The notes under the pieces are model-generated. The model was given only the letters and a program-made list of their open reading frames with translations, was not told where the DNA came from and searched no databases. 64,000 bases of DNA from Pholis gunnellus (lineage: Eukaryota > Chordata > Actinopteri > Perciformes > Pholidae), in contig OU342818.1 in NCBI GenBank assembly GCA_910591455.2, forward strand, positions 20,722,427 through 20,786,426, written 5' to 3'. Positions 1-42,212 of this stretch are shown piece after piece (positions within the stretch are counted from its first letter, which is position 1; each line of letters opens with the position of its first letter). Both the position numbers and the translations under genes were made by a program.

Positions 1-2
1 CG

Positions 3-1091
3 GACAGCAGGGGCAACTTCCGCAGTGCTCCAGAGTCCTCTGAGGCTTCAGCTTTTTGGCCCCACTTTCCATGGTCCTCTGGAGATGACAGAGGGGAGCA
101 GAAAGTAGAGCCCGCTGTTGCAGAGCGTCTCTCTCCTGTACGCTCAGAGAGAAGCAGGATGGCGCTAGTGGATTTGACTGTCAAGGCAGAGGACAATTCG
201 GGTAACACATGTCTAACCAGCGGTCCCGCACTGACGGAGGGGGTTATTGATCTAACTGTGGGCCAGAGGCCATGCCAACAGCAGGTAATTCAGAGGATGC
301 TACCTGGGGTCCAGGTCAAAGTAGAGGCAGAGGCGGAATCGAGATCTCCACCAGCTGCTGGGCTGAGTTGGGAAGGGAAGAGCAGTTGTGATGGGGTGGA
401 AAGGGCCCTCTCTCAGGGCCTCCTCTGTACCACAGAGCTGGAACGGGCAACACACCCAAACACACTGGAATCATCAGGCCCTCCCTCCAGCAACAGCAGC
501 CCTTCTTTCCATGATGATCCTCCAGTGAGCCAGCTAACTCCCTGTATCTCTAACCGTACCCCATCACCCTTGCCCAGCACAGCACGAACCCTGCCCCAAA
601 CCCAGCCCCACCTCCAAGCTAGCCCTGCTGCCCCGTGTAACGTCATAGTCAATGGTACGGGGTGGCATTCACTTCTCACTCCTGTCTTTGAGACTTACTC
701 TGACCGAAGAGGAGACAGTGTTGCAGGAGAAGGTGAGGCCGAGGAGCAGCCAGCCAACGGTGAGCTGGAGCACGAGGCACTGAAAGAGAACAATTGCTCA
801 GTTGGAGATTGGGAGCCGGGGAAGCGGGGCTCGGTGCAAGACGACATGGCGGACACAGTGGAGGGTAAGCCAGATCCTGACTCCAACATGGAGGAGGGTG
901 AGCATGCATATGCCCTGCCGCTGCTGTCCACTGGAGGCTGTGTGGTCATCCAGCCTGTGCCAAAGCCCGGAGCTGACAAGACGGCCATCCTGTCCTGCTC
1001 CATCAGTGCCCCTTTGTCAGCAGACGGGACTGCTGAGCTGGAGCCGCCGCTAAAGAGGAGGTGTCTGCGAATCCGCAATCAAAATAAATGA
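3..1091 (+). CDS. C-terminal part of a SUMO-interacting-motif nuclear protein (possibly SOBP-like), 5' end outside window
   Basis: The reading frame is open from base 3 to a TGA at 1089-1091. The ATG at 159 is probably internal, because 52 further codons are open upstream of it; an exon boundary inside 1-158 cannot be excluded. The protein is Ser/Pro-rich and low in complexity. It carries two hydrophobic-acidic cores typical of SUMO-interacting motifs, LVDLTV and VIDLTV, about 25 residues apart, then an acidic region. It ends in a basic PPLKRRCLRIRNQNK tail that looks like a nuclear localisation signal. The tail and paired motifs recall sine oculis-binding protein homolog (SOBP), a nuclear cofactor with FCS zinc fingers that would lie upstream of the window. 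That assignment is from memory of family features and is tentative. A possible splice donor (G|GTGGGT) follows the stop by one base, so the 3' UTR may be spliced. Confidence 0.55.
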   Translation, partial: DSRGNFRSAPESSEASAFWPHFPWSSGDDRGEQKVEPAVAERLSPVRSERSRMALVDLTVKAEDNSGNTCLTSGPALTEGVIDLTVGQRPCQQQVIQRMLPGVQVKVEAEAESRSPPAAGLSWEGKSSCDGVERALSQGLLCTTELERATHPNTLESSGPPSSNSSPSFHDDPPVSQLTPCISNRTPSPLPSTARTLPQTQPHLQASPAAPCNVIVNGTGWHSLLTPVFETYSDRRGDSVAGEGEAEEQPANGELEHEALKENNCSVGDWEPGKRGSVQDDMADTVEGKPDPDSNMEEGEHAYALPLLSTGGCVVIQPVPKPGADKTAILSCSISAPLSADGTAELEPPLKRRCLRIRNQNK

Positions 1092-2885
1092 GGTGGGTTT
1101 ACCCCAGTGTGCTCCTACAAACATGCTTATGTAGTTGTGCAGACTCCTTATTTAAGTATGAATTTACACAGATTTATTCATTGATATTTTGTTGTTGTAG
1201 TAATCAGTCGCTTTTGATCTTTCTCTTTTGATGTTTCTCACTTCTCAGCATGTATTTCAGAACTATTTGAAATTACCTCCTTTAATTCGAAAATGTTCTT
1301 TTCCAAGTTAAGTTATTATTCATATTTAGTTATTAAATATGTTATTATTCATATTTAGTCTTATCATCCTAAAATTGGGGAAATTCTGGCAAGAGGGTTA
1401 TTTTATGTTTTGTCCAGTCCAGCGTAGCTAACAATAAGGCTGATCACTTCAGCGGAATTTCACAATGTGATGCTTGATTCAACACCCTGTGCCCTCATAC
1501 AGACAGTAGTCAAACAAGCAGGTTAATTTTTATCCAAAAAGAATGTCAGAGTGCATGTATCAAGTGTCCTAGCCCCACTGTGACAGACAGTGTATTTAAA
1601 TGCCACATGGAGGACCACTGACTCTGAAAAGCCTCTAAAAGTGATAGTGGACCAGGAGGGAAGCCCACTTGTTAATACCATTAAAATAACATATTAAGAC
1701 TTGATTTTAGATAATACAATATATTAATAGAAATGACAAAATACTAGAACTCATGCATATATAAGTTTTTTTATGCATTTCTTGCCAGAGCATGTGTTTA
1801 GCCAACAATTTTCTAATTTGTTCCAAATGTATTTCTCTCATTTTACAGGAAAATTACCTGTTGCTTGAGTTTGACGAGCTTCAGAATGGAAATGTCTATC
1901 ATGTCAAAGGATATTCATCACATTAATACCAAATGTAATGATGCACTCCTCGAGTTGCTAATTTAATGAAATTGTGTTCAAGAGCAATTGAAGACCAATT
2001 CAAGTTGCGGTAACATGAGGCGAGTGCTCTGAATGAGAGTAATTAATAACGACAAAAGATGGAAATCAAGGCCTGTTCACCGTTAGTGCTGCTAAATGGT
2101 AACAAGCAGCTGAGGGGGGAAATATAGTGTAACCTTCAGTTACCTAAAGAGACACAATATTTGACTTTTGGGAGAATAAAAGAATCTGCATGCTCTATCT
2201 TGCCTTTTCCCACTTGTGTGCAATATCACAAGGCATTCATTATGAATGATCTAAAACAGTATGTAAAATTAATGCCACCAGAGAAACAGGCGCTGAATAT
2301 TTCATTCTTTATTTGCCCAAAAGTGTCGTTGAGCTGATACCGAATGCGTGTACCAAAGAGAATGAACCCCAAATCAGGAGGCACTGCTGTAAATGTGGAC
2401 TTCCTTCAGGTTGATCCTCAGTGTTTTGAACACCAAAACCGTTCTTGTATGAGTCCCGTTGCTCTGAACTGAACACCCTCCGTTCTCCCACTTACCTTGG
2501 AATGAAAGTTGGAGCTGCCTGCTTTGGTTTCATGCATCGACTTTACAAAAACAAAACAGCCATGGGAGGGGGGTGGGGGTGACTCAGTCTAATTCTCCTC
2601 CTACTCTGTTTCACAGATGGACGCTCTGAGGACCACAGTGCCATCAACGACACTCACTTGTCCACCCCCCCACCCCGTGCACACACACATTCTTCTCGTC
2701 CTCGCTCATCGTCCAGTCTACCAGCACCACAAATCGCCTTCTGACGACTGATGAGAGTCCAACCGGACATGGTGATGTGCATCACAGCAGAGCAGTTTTT
2801 GTCCATGTGACAGAGACTCTGACGGACTGAACCTCTACAGACTTGATGTTGTGGCCAAGGATCGCTCAACTTTTGAACTGCAGAC

Positions 2886-2887
<2 letters not shown>

Positions 2888-2926
<39 letters not shown>
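2888..2926. repeat. (TA)n microsatellite
   Basis: An uninterrupted TA run of about 19 units. The short predicted frames across it (poly Ile-Tyr) are artefacts. Confidence 0.95.
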
Positions 2927-2929
<3 letters not shown>

Positions 2930-4728
2930 GCGATGGGAGGACCTCGCCCCGCTGCTTCTCTCTTCGTTTAGGGACTCTCAGCCCACACTGCCCCTTATAC
3001 CTCACGCACCCTCCGCTATCAAAGCAAGTGCCCTCTATATTGTTTGCCACTATGGAATGAACACCAGAGCGATAAGAGAAGGAGCTCCAAAAAGAGATTT
3101 CCATCCCACAATGAAATGCTCCTGTTTCGGTCCAACCTGGCGCCCCACCGCAGGTACACAAATCTCTGCGCCAGTAAGTTATTTTTTATTCTCACACAAC
3201 TTGTCGTTTAATGTATAGACCGATTCCACGACGTTTAGATTGTAGAGCAGCAGAGCTGGCAATAAGATACAAGAATTCTGCTCTATCTAACCAGCAAAAA
3301 AAATGTACTTGCCAACCTGACACAAAGCTTTCTGGATGGGTGGTAGCTTAAAAAGAAGCATGAGAAGCATGAATACAGATAATGCAATATGACTGAAGGG
3401 CAATTTATAAAGAGAGGCTGGAAAACTGTCCTTGGACATAAAATCACCAGTGGTGTTGAGAATTTATTCCCACCGAACTGGGGGATCAAATATTAACCTT
3501 CACCAGCAAGTAATGGTGTGTGGGTGGAATCATACAATCTCTGCCATTTTTTCTTCTTCTTCCCTGTAGCTTCTATTTGTTTGCTCTCATCACTGAATTG
3601 AAATGTTGAGACAGAGTTGTCATGATAATCATTCCTACTATTGACATTTTCACACCCTCTGTGTAGTCTGTGTGCTTTAACGGTGAGCCGTACCAGTAAC
3701 AGTAATAGCTGCTGTTTGAGAACATTTCAACGTTTTAACTGCGCCTCCAAAACAACCGGGATGGCATGGCAATGTAGAAACTCTGCCGAAACTGCAGCGG
3801 GGCCCTTGCAACCGCAGGCTAGTGCTTCATCTTTTCTATAATACATTACCAGTGATGTTCCTCGAATGGGCTAGTTTCAGACTGACTGCACTGAATTTAG
3901 AGGGGGCAGAGGGAATTTCATAAATAATTCTTTTGGGACCTGGAGGAACACCGTTGAAGAAATGTAGTTTCTACAAGAAAGACAAATTCATTTTTGGAAA
4001 TATTTTGAGAAATATTTTGAAACATTGCCTCTTGCTTGTGCACCAGCCCTGCCAAGTTGCTTACATTTTTTTTTTTTTTGCCAATTATTATGTTTTTTTA
4101 AGCCAAATTTAGAGCCAAGCGTTTTGGGCAACCCATCCTGTTTGATCTGAACCAGTTACACTGCGTCTTTAAGCCCGCGAGCTGCGATGGTCAAACAAAG
4201 CCAGCATTTAGTTTACACTCCTATGGAGAAGGGTACGTTGTACTACTGCGAGACAAGGTATCGTCATATGCCAAAGGCCTCTGGTGCGTTGAAACAAAAC
4301 ATGTCACCTAGTTTTTCCATGGAAGTAGGATTTCAAATTGAAGATTTGACCAGATAATTTATAGTTGCCAAAATGACAAGCACTTAAAATAAAGGAAGAT
4401 ACTGGAGAACACAAGTGGATGTCAAAAACAGCCTTACCCTGTTGTCTCTCTTTATGGTTTATTCTATCCATAAAGGCCGATGATACGTCACACCGCGAGT
4501 AAGGCGAAACATAAATCTGGATTAAAAATGATAATGCAGGATTTGAGTGACGCTTAATCGTGAGTTACATTACGTGTGTCTATTTTGCGGTCCCATCCCA
4601 TCTCTCTGTTTTTCCCCGTAGCCATTGATTTCTTTTTTTGCCGCGGTGTGTGCGGTTCATTCTGTGTCCAAATGAGGCCGAACGCTTACACATATTCACA
4701 TATCACAAGCACACCAACAGGGCTCATG

Positions 4729-4731
<3 letters not shown>

Positions 4732-4793
<62 letters not shown>
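4732..4793. repeat. (CA)n microsatellite
   Basis: About 30 uninterrupted CA units in intergenic DNA. Confidence 0.95.
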
Positions 4794-4795
<2 letters not shown>

Positions 4796-4983
4796 GCATA
4801 TAGTAAATCTAACCATGTGTACGTGTTTGTGTGAGGCAGGTGCAGGCAGAGAGCTGAGATTACAGAGTGTTGACTCAGAAGTAAGCAGTGTGCAACTCTA
4901 TCTGTTGCCTGTTAGTCAGGCATTTAGGCTTAGCTTGCCGCTTGCCAAGGCCCAGCTTTGGTGTCACTTTAAGCACTTCCTCG

Positions 4984-5010
4984 CCCCCCCCCCCCCCCCC
5001 CCCCCCCCCC
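4984..5010. repeat. C homopolymer (27 C)
   Basis: An uninterrupted run of 27 cytosines. The true length is uncertain because assemblies handle such runs poorly. Confidence 0.9.
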
Positions 5011-6021
5011 GTGCTTCATTTCTCCGCAAGCAATGGCAGTGAAAAAATGCTCTTTTAAAAAGCGTCTTCTGCTTCTGTCTTGTCTACTATCAGCTGAAAC
5101 GCATTTGTCCATAAGTAGCGATAATTCTTTCTGTAATAATTTTGCAAGATAACCGTAAGCACATGCATCTTTAGAATACTAAGCAAAATGCACCCCTACT
5201 CCCGAAATTTCCCTTTTTGAGACGGCAGCTTTCTTATCCAGAAACCAGGGCTGATGTCACAAAGAAACTGGACACTGCAGTCTCTAATGTCTGTGATATG
5301 GGAGCCATACAAAGCCAAGGCCACAGCCAGGATTTTTAGAGGTCATGAGGCCCCCCGCCAACACACCCCTCACCATTTTAACCAGAAGCCAACATTTCTA
5401 ATGTTTTTATATTTATTTATTTATTCAGTTGTCTATTGAGTTATAATTTCTGGAAATTATATGTGTTATCAAACTTATAAAACACCTACTGTTTTAAGAA
5501 TGTAAAGTCCGCCCCCCCCCAGGATGCAAAAACATACAGAGGCCATGAGCTCCTCAATGGCAGCCACTGACACAGCCCTGTCCTTTGTCTGAGGCAGGCC
5601 ATTTGTTAGTGTGCGGGCCTGAACCATGCAGTTAGAAAGAAGGTGGAAGAGGTGGAAGACTATATGTTGGGTGAGGAGGCCAAAGTTTTCAAAATGCCCC
5701 TTTGTTTGCTGCTCAAAGCTACCCATTATACACTGCACTGCTAGCATTTTAAAACAAACAGGAAGACTGGCCTTGTAAAGGGAAAAGAAAGGTGATGATG
5801 CTATAAGACATGTGGACTGGTCTTTTTGTCCCGCAAGCACTGGAGACGGATGATGGCTTTGTGGGCACATTGCACTAAAATGTATCGAGCACAATGACGT
5901 AAATCAGAGGATGAGCCCTTTTCCCATTTTGACTATCCCTGAGCTGTCCTCTAGCGCCACCCTCAGGACAAAATATCCACGTTCTACACAAAATATCTGA
6001 AGTTAATGGCCAGATTTCAAC

Positions 6022-6345
6022 TGAAGGAATAGTTCAACATTTTGCGAAGTACACTGAACTGCTTTCTTTCTGAGAGTGAAAGGTTTGTTCCCACTCTGCC
6101 AGCTGTCGGTTAGCTTAGCATAACAACTGGAAACAGGGGGGTGGGGTGGCTAGCCTGGCTCTGTCCAAAGGTTAAAAATGAAAAGGTTAAAAAAGGGAAA
6201 AATATGCCTACCAGCACTTCTAAAGATAAAGAATTAACACACTGATCTTGTTTGTTTCTAGTCTTTAGGCTCAGTTAAGCTAAACTAACCGGCTGCAGCT
6301 TCATATGTGACTTTCCCAAAATGCTGATTCGTCCTTTATATTATA
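6022..6345. repeat. Foldback interspersed element, teleost 'TTAGCTTAGCATAA' family, copy A
   Basis: The left arm (GAATAGTTCAACATTTTGCG) and the right arm (TTCCCAAAATGCTGATTCG) are imperfect inverted copies. The core contains GGTTAGCTTAGCATAA and GCTAGCCTGGCTCTGTCCAA. A second copy with the same core lies at about 14392-14722. This is a short non-coding repeat of a kind very common in perciform fish. Ends are approximate, and I do not know its superfamily. Confidence 0.65.
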
Positions 6346-7189
6346 TTCCTTCATTATTATCATTATATTGAATTGTTTTGGTGAGCCTTTTCTTGACTCT
6401 TCTTCTCATACCACCATGAGGCTGAACTTACAAATTTAGTCAAACAAAAGGCCGATCTCCCCAAGTCATGATCTTGAATTATGTGCTGAGGAATTCACCA
6501 AAAATCTGCTGTTACTTCTGCTTTTTCCTCCTGCTTGACACCGCGACACACACATTCAGACACACACCAGACAAAACAACGTGCACCCTAATCTGCATAA
6601 CGGCTACACCGTCAAGGTCTGAGACGGATTTCGGAGACATGAGAGCCTAACTCTCACGTGGAAATCCTGGACCGCACTGAATCAGCAAACAGACTCGTGA
6701 CGAATCTCCCAGCATTCCTCTTTTTGATGAAGGACTGCAGGCCTGGTCAACAGCCTGAATTATGCAATGACAACTAACTCCAACCCCAATGTAGACGAGT
6801 GGTCCACAGACAAAAACGAAAGAGCACATGACTTCATGTCATACTTTTCAGAAACAACAGAGAAGTTGCCTTAACTCTTGCTTGTATAATCTCTACAGCT
6901 AAGACAGTGACGCTCGCTTGTAAAGAAGACTCTCCCTTCTTTGTACAAAATGAAATATACCAGAAAACAACGACTTTGTTATCTCGCTAGTGTCAATGTA
7001 TAGATGATCAGCTTTTTCTGTAACTCGTATGGACCGTCACATTTTTGCTAAGAAGGAAACCCTCCTCCCAACTTCCTCGTTCCCAAACATCCGATCTGTT
7101 TAACGTTTTGACTTGTGGTGGACTGTCAATCTTTTTGTGTACATTTTATAGTATTATTTATTGTTGACAAGTTTTTTGCATTTGCAAAT

Positions 7190-7195
7190 AATAAA
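7190..7195 (+). terminator. Candidate poly(A) signal AATAAA
   Basis: AATAAA runs into an A tract, following a T-rich stretch. It could terminate the left-hand gene, but the distance (6 kb after the stop) makes this uncertain. A second AATAAA is at 7456-7461. Confidence 0.35.
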
Positions 7196-8923
7196 AAAAA
7201 AAAAAAGACAAAACAAAAGTGAAGGTGGTTCGACCTGAGCATTGGATTCCGATGTAAATGCCCGGTGAACAGTGAAAAGCTTTTTTTAATTATTAAAAAT
7301 GGAGAAAACAGCGACACGAGGAGATGATCTCCTGTCTTTTTATTATGACGTTGTAACATGTACATAACATGTGGCCAAATTTGCTTTGGAATTTCTTTTT
7401 GTTTGTTTGTGTTGTAACAGTATTTGTTTTATCCAGTGAATTGCTCATGAAGACAAATAAATAAGAGGCACACACAACCCTGTGTCAGATGGACCATGTC
7501 TGCTTATTCTTTGTACATGTTTGAGGGATCCATGCGTCAGCTTCTTTGCACTGGAAGAGATAAAATAACGTCTCTCTCTTTTGGCATCATTTTTTTGGGG
7601 GAGCTCTTGACTCAATACATCTCTTCATAACTTGCACGTCAAGTGTCCTTCCATATTTTTTATGGATTAAGAAAATGTCACAAAGTCTGCTCACCAGCTC
7701 AGGATGATACGGTGACAGTTTGGACATTATTTCTGACATATCAGAAACAACACAATCTCATTTGTTATGAAGTGCTGGAGCGATGTGTGACTGGTTGCTC
7801 TGCAGATGAGAAATGTGGATTTCAAGGGTCTCTAGCTCCATCTCATGGCTGCTGTTAAGCATTGGCCCACACCTCAGTGGGGAGGCAGTGGGACGAGGCT
7901 CGATTTCCTCTGTGGGGAAACACAATTTAATGGATTCACAATGAAATGCTTCCTGTGCAGCAGTTCTGTGGGGGACAAAAACAAACGTGTGAAGTCTACA
8001 ATGATCGTTTTCTTTTAAAATGAGACTCTATTGAGTTGATTCAACTATTAATATTTCACAATTGTGTGCAAGGGACAAAAGAACCCCAATGTATTTTTGA
8101 AGACTATTGCACTGCATAAAACTGCTTGCCACTGAACCATGAGGTTATAATATTAGGTGTTCATCATCTTACACTATTTATTGATTTATTGACAACATCA
8201 CAATATAGCCTATTCTTAAAGAAAACAAAAAAAAAACAGCACATCAGGCCAAAAAAAGAAAGTCCTGAAGTTAAATCATTGTCCTGGGTGTTCTCATTTA
8301 CCAAACAATACAATTCAAATCTATAAAAGTCATATTTGTCATTTAAAAGTATATTTCAGTAGTAATATGCCCCTACATTCGAATCAATTCAAAAATAATT
8401 CACAATAATAATACATCAACAGGCCTTTTTCCACAGGAGACATTTTGACACGTCACGGTTGTAAAAGCATGTAAATAATAAAATAAAGATGGCTGCTTCT
8501 GTTTCAGGGTCCTGGTATATTGTATATCTAGCGAATGAAGACTAATTGCCAGTGTGGGAAATAATGAGGATTTTGTCAGGCATGAGCACAGACTACAAAC
8601 TACGATCACATTCAAACCATTCAATTTACTCTGTGGCGTGATTTCAAACACAAGTGAAGCCTTGTGTGTGGTCAATGTCCTTTTCCATTAAAGTCAGGTA
8701 AGGTAAGTAATTGGTATTATATTAGTGGCAAGCACTTTCTCAGTCCTGTTGCACATTATTTACACACTTTAACACAAAAAGGATGGCTAAATACCCAACA
8801 AAATGACTTTTTGCGTGAAATAGATTTTTTTTTTGCAGAATGGAGACTGATGTGGAATCAGCAGTTTATTCAACTGTCGAGTGGTACAGCTGATCAAAGC
8901 TCATGGGATCACAAGATTGTTGG

Positions 8924-8925
<2 letters not shown>

Positions 8926-8974
<49 letters not shown>
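8926..8974. repeat. (TA)n microsatellite
   Basis: About 24 uninterrupted TA units. Confidence 0.95.
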
Positions 8975-8976
<2 letters not shown>

Positions 8977-10029
8977 CCACGGGTCACTCTTGACAAAAGC
9001 CTGTCTACATCCTATTTTATTCTGCTCTAAAGATAATCAAATAAAAGAAGATAAATATGGATTGGAATTGCTCAGTAGCATGTTTTGTTGGCGAAACCGA
9101 GTCAATATTAAATAATGCTCACCAAGAGGCAATATGAGTATAATATGGAGTAGTGTTGTTTCACACTACATTTCCCAGACATCACCTGTCAAACAAACCG
9201 CTTCCTTGGATTTCTTTCTCTTATTAAAGTCTCTCTAGATGGCGCTCGTGTGTTGGGTCGGTTCCACCGCTGTGTCTTAGTTGCTCCTCGTGCAAACTAA
9301 CTTACTGTTCCAAATAAAGAAAATGTCAAATGTATCGCTTCCTGTTTGGTGATATGGGATTTATTTTGTTTGTCCCCCCAGGAAAAGAGCGAGCACACAT
9401 TCCAGTTGTGTATTTAAAGGCAAATGGGAATGGCTCCAAAGTAAAGTCGAATGACTGATGAGCTGCGTCAAAGAAAACAACTGCGAAACAGTTATTACTG
9501 TAGATGCAAACACTTTATTATAACAGAGCTACGACCATTAAGCTGCATCTGCGGTCAGACTGCTCCCTCTTTTGTGTAAAATAGAATATATTACATTTCT
9601 GACCACCCGAAACGCCCACACTTTATTATGATTCATTAATTTATTACAATTATAAGACAAGGAAGAATGTCTCTCTCTCTCTCTAGTAAATCTCATATTC
9701 TGAGATAACTGAGATCATGAGGTTAATTTTGATTCTCGCCTAATTAATCTTAATGAAATCATTATTTTGTCAGATAATAAACAAAAAATAATCCAGGGGT
9801 CAGCAGATGATCTACAACTTTAAAAAGCTTTTAAGACTGCACTTGATACACTGAAATGAACTTTATTCAGAAAAATATAGTTCTCGGAAACTTGTAGGAG
9901 TAACAGCCAATCAGAGAGGTATGTGTCTGTCTGCTATCAAGTTATATTTAAGATGCTATAGCACGTGCTTGTCTATTTACTAGCTAGCTGTTCGTTTTCA
10001 AATAACTTGAATGTAAAAAAACAAGCAGG

Positions 10030-10932
10030 GGACAGTTACAGAGGTGCAGGGGCACAGCGGGACAGGTGGCTTATGGGTAGCCGAGTCCTCAGTGCGTCCG
10101 CGTCAGGGGGAGGAGAGAGACTTCAGACTCAGCCAGTGTGTGTGTAGATGTGAGCGCACGGCGAAGAATTCAGCCGCTGGAGGACTTTTCTCTACGAGTT
10201 CAACTACTTATTTGTGTGTGTGTGAAGCAGAGCACAGAGACGGAGGGGGACACATCCGAAAATGCAAGAAGAAATCCGGGAAGAGAGCGTCTGCTTATTA
10301 AAGATTCAGCGCGGGAGAACAGACATTATCGCCCGTTCGGATGGCTTGTGGCAGCGCTGAGGAGAAAACTACAACGCTAACAGGCTCCAAGCATTGCTGA
10401 ATGGGGTGAAAACGAAGCGGAATTCACTCTAAGAAGAGCGAGTCCCAAAGCATTTCCAAGCGGCCCAAAAAAAAAAAAAACTAAAGGGAAGGGGAGGAGA
10501 GGGGGCAAAGAAAACGCCCTGCTGCCTGTTGCTGGTATCTCCACATTCAAACTTTATCGGCGAGTTGGAAAAATGCATCTTTCACTCAACGGGAGGTGAT
10601 TAATTCAAGTGTAGCTCTCCCCCGTTAGCCGAACGACAACACGGCGAGCTAACCGAAGGGGACCCGCTTTCCGTAGCGAGTTTCTTTGGGACTCGGGGAG
10701 CCTCTGCTTTTTTTGGGAATATTTTTTCTCTTCATTGTGCACACTGCTACTCCTGTTGGAAGCGAGTTGGGTGGGCTGAGAGCCCCGAGGCTGCTCCAGC
10801 TAGGCCCACGGCCATTAGCCAGGAACAAAGCGGTTTCACATGTAAACTCACGCACAGTTTTTGGAATAATAAAAAAAAAAGCTCTTCACGTTTCACTCAA
10901 CTTATTTTTTTTTAACGACCGACGCTGCAGCC
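10030..10932 (+). promoter_or_regulatory. ROCK2 promoter / 5' UTR region
   Basis: The stretch before the ROCK2 start codon is richer in G+C and CpG than the AT-rich DNA to its left, as expected of a CpG-island promoter and first exon. No TATA box stands out at a position I can tie to a start site. Several upstream ATGs occur. One, at 10573, opens an 8-codon frame closed by TGA at 10597-10599. The transcription start and exact UTR extent cannot be read from sequence alone. Confidence 0.55.
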
Positions 10933-40428
<29,496 letters not shown>

Positions 40429-40689
40429 CAAAGCAGACAAGAGCTCACGCCTGAAATAGCTTTAGCTTTTCAGACAAGCTTGAAAAAATAAAATGTCTTT
40501 GATGGTGAGAAAGTAACCTTGTTGACCATCAGCATACAGGCTTGAGTTGAGACGGTATCATGGGTCACACTATAGCAATACTCGCGTGTAACGATCACCC
40601 TAGACTAGGCATCATATAACTGGACTGTATCACAACACTTACTGTTCCAATGGATCCACACAAACGGAAGAAGGAACGCTAAAAGTTAA

Positions 40690-41060
40690 AGCTAGGGTTG
40701 GTAATCATGAGAAACTAGCAAGAGTGTGCTAGATTATAAAACGACCCATCCCGAAAAAACCCAACCCAGTGTTGCCATCTCGCTACCAATTACAGTAGCT
40801 AGCAGCATTAGCAAAATCTAGCAAGAAAGCTGCCGAGTCACAACACAAAGACCGTCCCTTCAGGCCTCGCTCCAAAGCCACTCCCCCAAATTATCATTAT
40901 GAACAAAACGATGTCATAACGAATGGAAACAACGAACATGTTAGTACTTAGCAGCTTGTGGAAGACTCCGGTGACGAGTCATGAGTGCAGAGACAGGGAG
41001 CCCGTCCAATCATTACATCCAAGCCGAATGATTGGTCGGGCTTATTACAGTCCTTTTTGT
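40690..41060. repeat. Probable interspersed repeat
   Basis: The sequence GCTAGGGTTGGTAATC through GCCTCGCTCCAAAGCCACTC to CCGAATGATTGGTCGGGCTT resembles a repeat seen widely in fish UTRs and introns. This rests on recall of its motifs only; no second copy is evident in the window, so confidence is low. Confidence 0.35.
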
Positions 41061-41355
41061 TGTTTTTTATTTTTTGTTAAGAGCATTTGACTCAATGATT
41101 GCTGTTAACAGAAATATCCCAAATGTCTTTGAAGGTGATTACCAGCTCTGCCTGTAATGCAAGTGAATACAAATCCCACCGTATTGTACTTTAGTTTCCA
41201 GAATCTTTTGGCCTCAAAATTGTCAAATAAAAAAAATCGGCCACTGTTGGCTCCTGGCCAATCTCTGATGTCTCAGGATATCTTCTCTTTTTGGACACCA
41301 GGTATGCATGCGCAGTTGTTTTTATCTGGCCGTCAAAACTAATCTCCCCTTTCAG

Positions 41356-41434
41356 ATGGGAGGACTTTGGTCTTCAGGACTGGCACTGGGCCCTGGATGA
41401 TATCGATGACGATTGTTCCTCTATTCATTTCTGA
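41356..41434 (+). other. Candidate alternative ROCK2 terminal exon (A)
   Basis: A good acceptor (CTCCCCTTTCAG) precedes an open frame that is in phase with a donor overlapping the ROCK2 stop (AAAAGCAG|GTAGCA at 40425). Joined, it would replace the stop with a 25-residue acidic, Trp-rich tail beginning WEDFGLQDWHW and ending SSIHF, then TGA. Splicing is not demonstrated and the GTAGCA donor is weak. Confidence 0.3.
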
Positions 41435-41755
41435 TGACCACTTGCGGTAACACTGTGTGCTGTGCTGTGCTGTGCGTTGATTGCAGTGGCAGTGGAAAGC
41501 GGTTTCTTTAACACAGCTGCTGCCTCAGTCTGCTGTGATTCAAACATTGGCTCCTGCTTATACTTTTCTACCTTTTGGAAAAACGTGAGACCCATCATTT
41601 AGTCTTCAGGGTGGAAGCCGAGCACAACAACTAGATAAGTCTAAGCCTTGTCTGTACAAAGCAAGGTGCCGTTCTCTAGTTGCATCCTCCTGTTCATGTC
41701 CTCAATGATGTCTCCCCCACGGTGACCCCATGTCCTCTGACCTCAGCCCCCGCAG

Positions 41756-41803
41756 GTCAAATGGCTTCAAAACGAGGCAGGAAGAATCCCACAGCGGACA
41801 CCG
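41756..41803 (+). other. Candidate alternative ROCK2 exon (B)
   Basis: A strong acceptor (CTCAGCCCCCGCAG) and a GTACAA donor bound a 48-nt segment. From the same alternative donor at 40425 it stays in frame and reads SNGFKTRQEESHSGH. A third strong acceptor (CTCTCTCTCCCTCCAG) at 43057 would complete Arg and give TAA immediately. This is inference from splice signals and phase only. Confidence 0.35.
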
Positions 41804-41911
41804 GTACAAATGACTTCTCTTCCTCTGCCCAGACGTTTCCCTGTAATGTGTGTGTACGTGCACTTACAGCCCGTGTCTTTCTGCACTACCTGTTCAGACA
41901 CAGTCCCTGGT

Positions 41912-41963
41912 TGGTGGTGGTGGTGGTGGCGGTGGTGGTGGCGGTGGTGGTGGCAGTGGTGGG
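41912..41963. repeat. TGG/CGG-type trinucleotide tract
   Basis: Repeated GGT units interrupted by GGC in the ROCK2 3' region. Confidence 0.85.
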
Positions 41964-42206
41964 GATGTTGGTGCATGTGCTTGTCGGGGGGGTTCTTCGT
42001 CTGTTCACCTGATGCCACTGGGTGTTTTAAACCAAATGTCCTCTGGGTTGAAACTTGGTCACTTTTATGGTTTTGCATAATTCATTGAGTGGCCGAACAG
42101 GCAAAATGTCAAAAAACAATGTATCACCGTTGTTTCTCATGTACTCGTGCGAGTGAAATATATCTCATCTGTGTATTTAAGATTCAGTTAATTTATCATT
42201 GTTTGC

Positions 42207-42212
42207 AATAAA
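42207..42212 (+). terminator. Poly(A) signal AATAAA (proximal candidate, ROCK2)
   Basis: GCAATAAATAAAAAAAG in the ROCK2 3' region, about 1.8 kb after the stop. Confidence 0.4.

Larger units (their letters stand above)
1092..10029. other. Non-coding stretch: probable 3' UTR/3' flank of the left gene, then intergenic DNA
   Basis: No reading frame here resembles a known protein. The first part may be spliced or unspliced 3' UTR of the left-hand gene. A plausible acceptor precedes 2617, and poly(A)-type signals occur at 7190-7195 and 7456-7461. The rest holds microsatellites, a C homopolymer, a foldback repeat near 6022-6345 and otherwise AT-rich unremarkable sequence. Confidence 0.5.

Noticed and set aside
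8400..8675. 91-residue minus-strand frame
   Set aside because: AT-rich intergenic sequence without recognisable motifs or gene context; within the range expected by chance.
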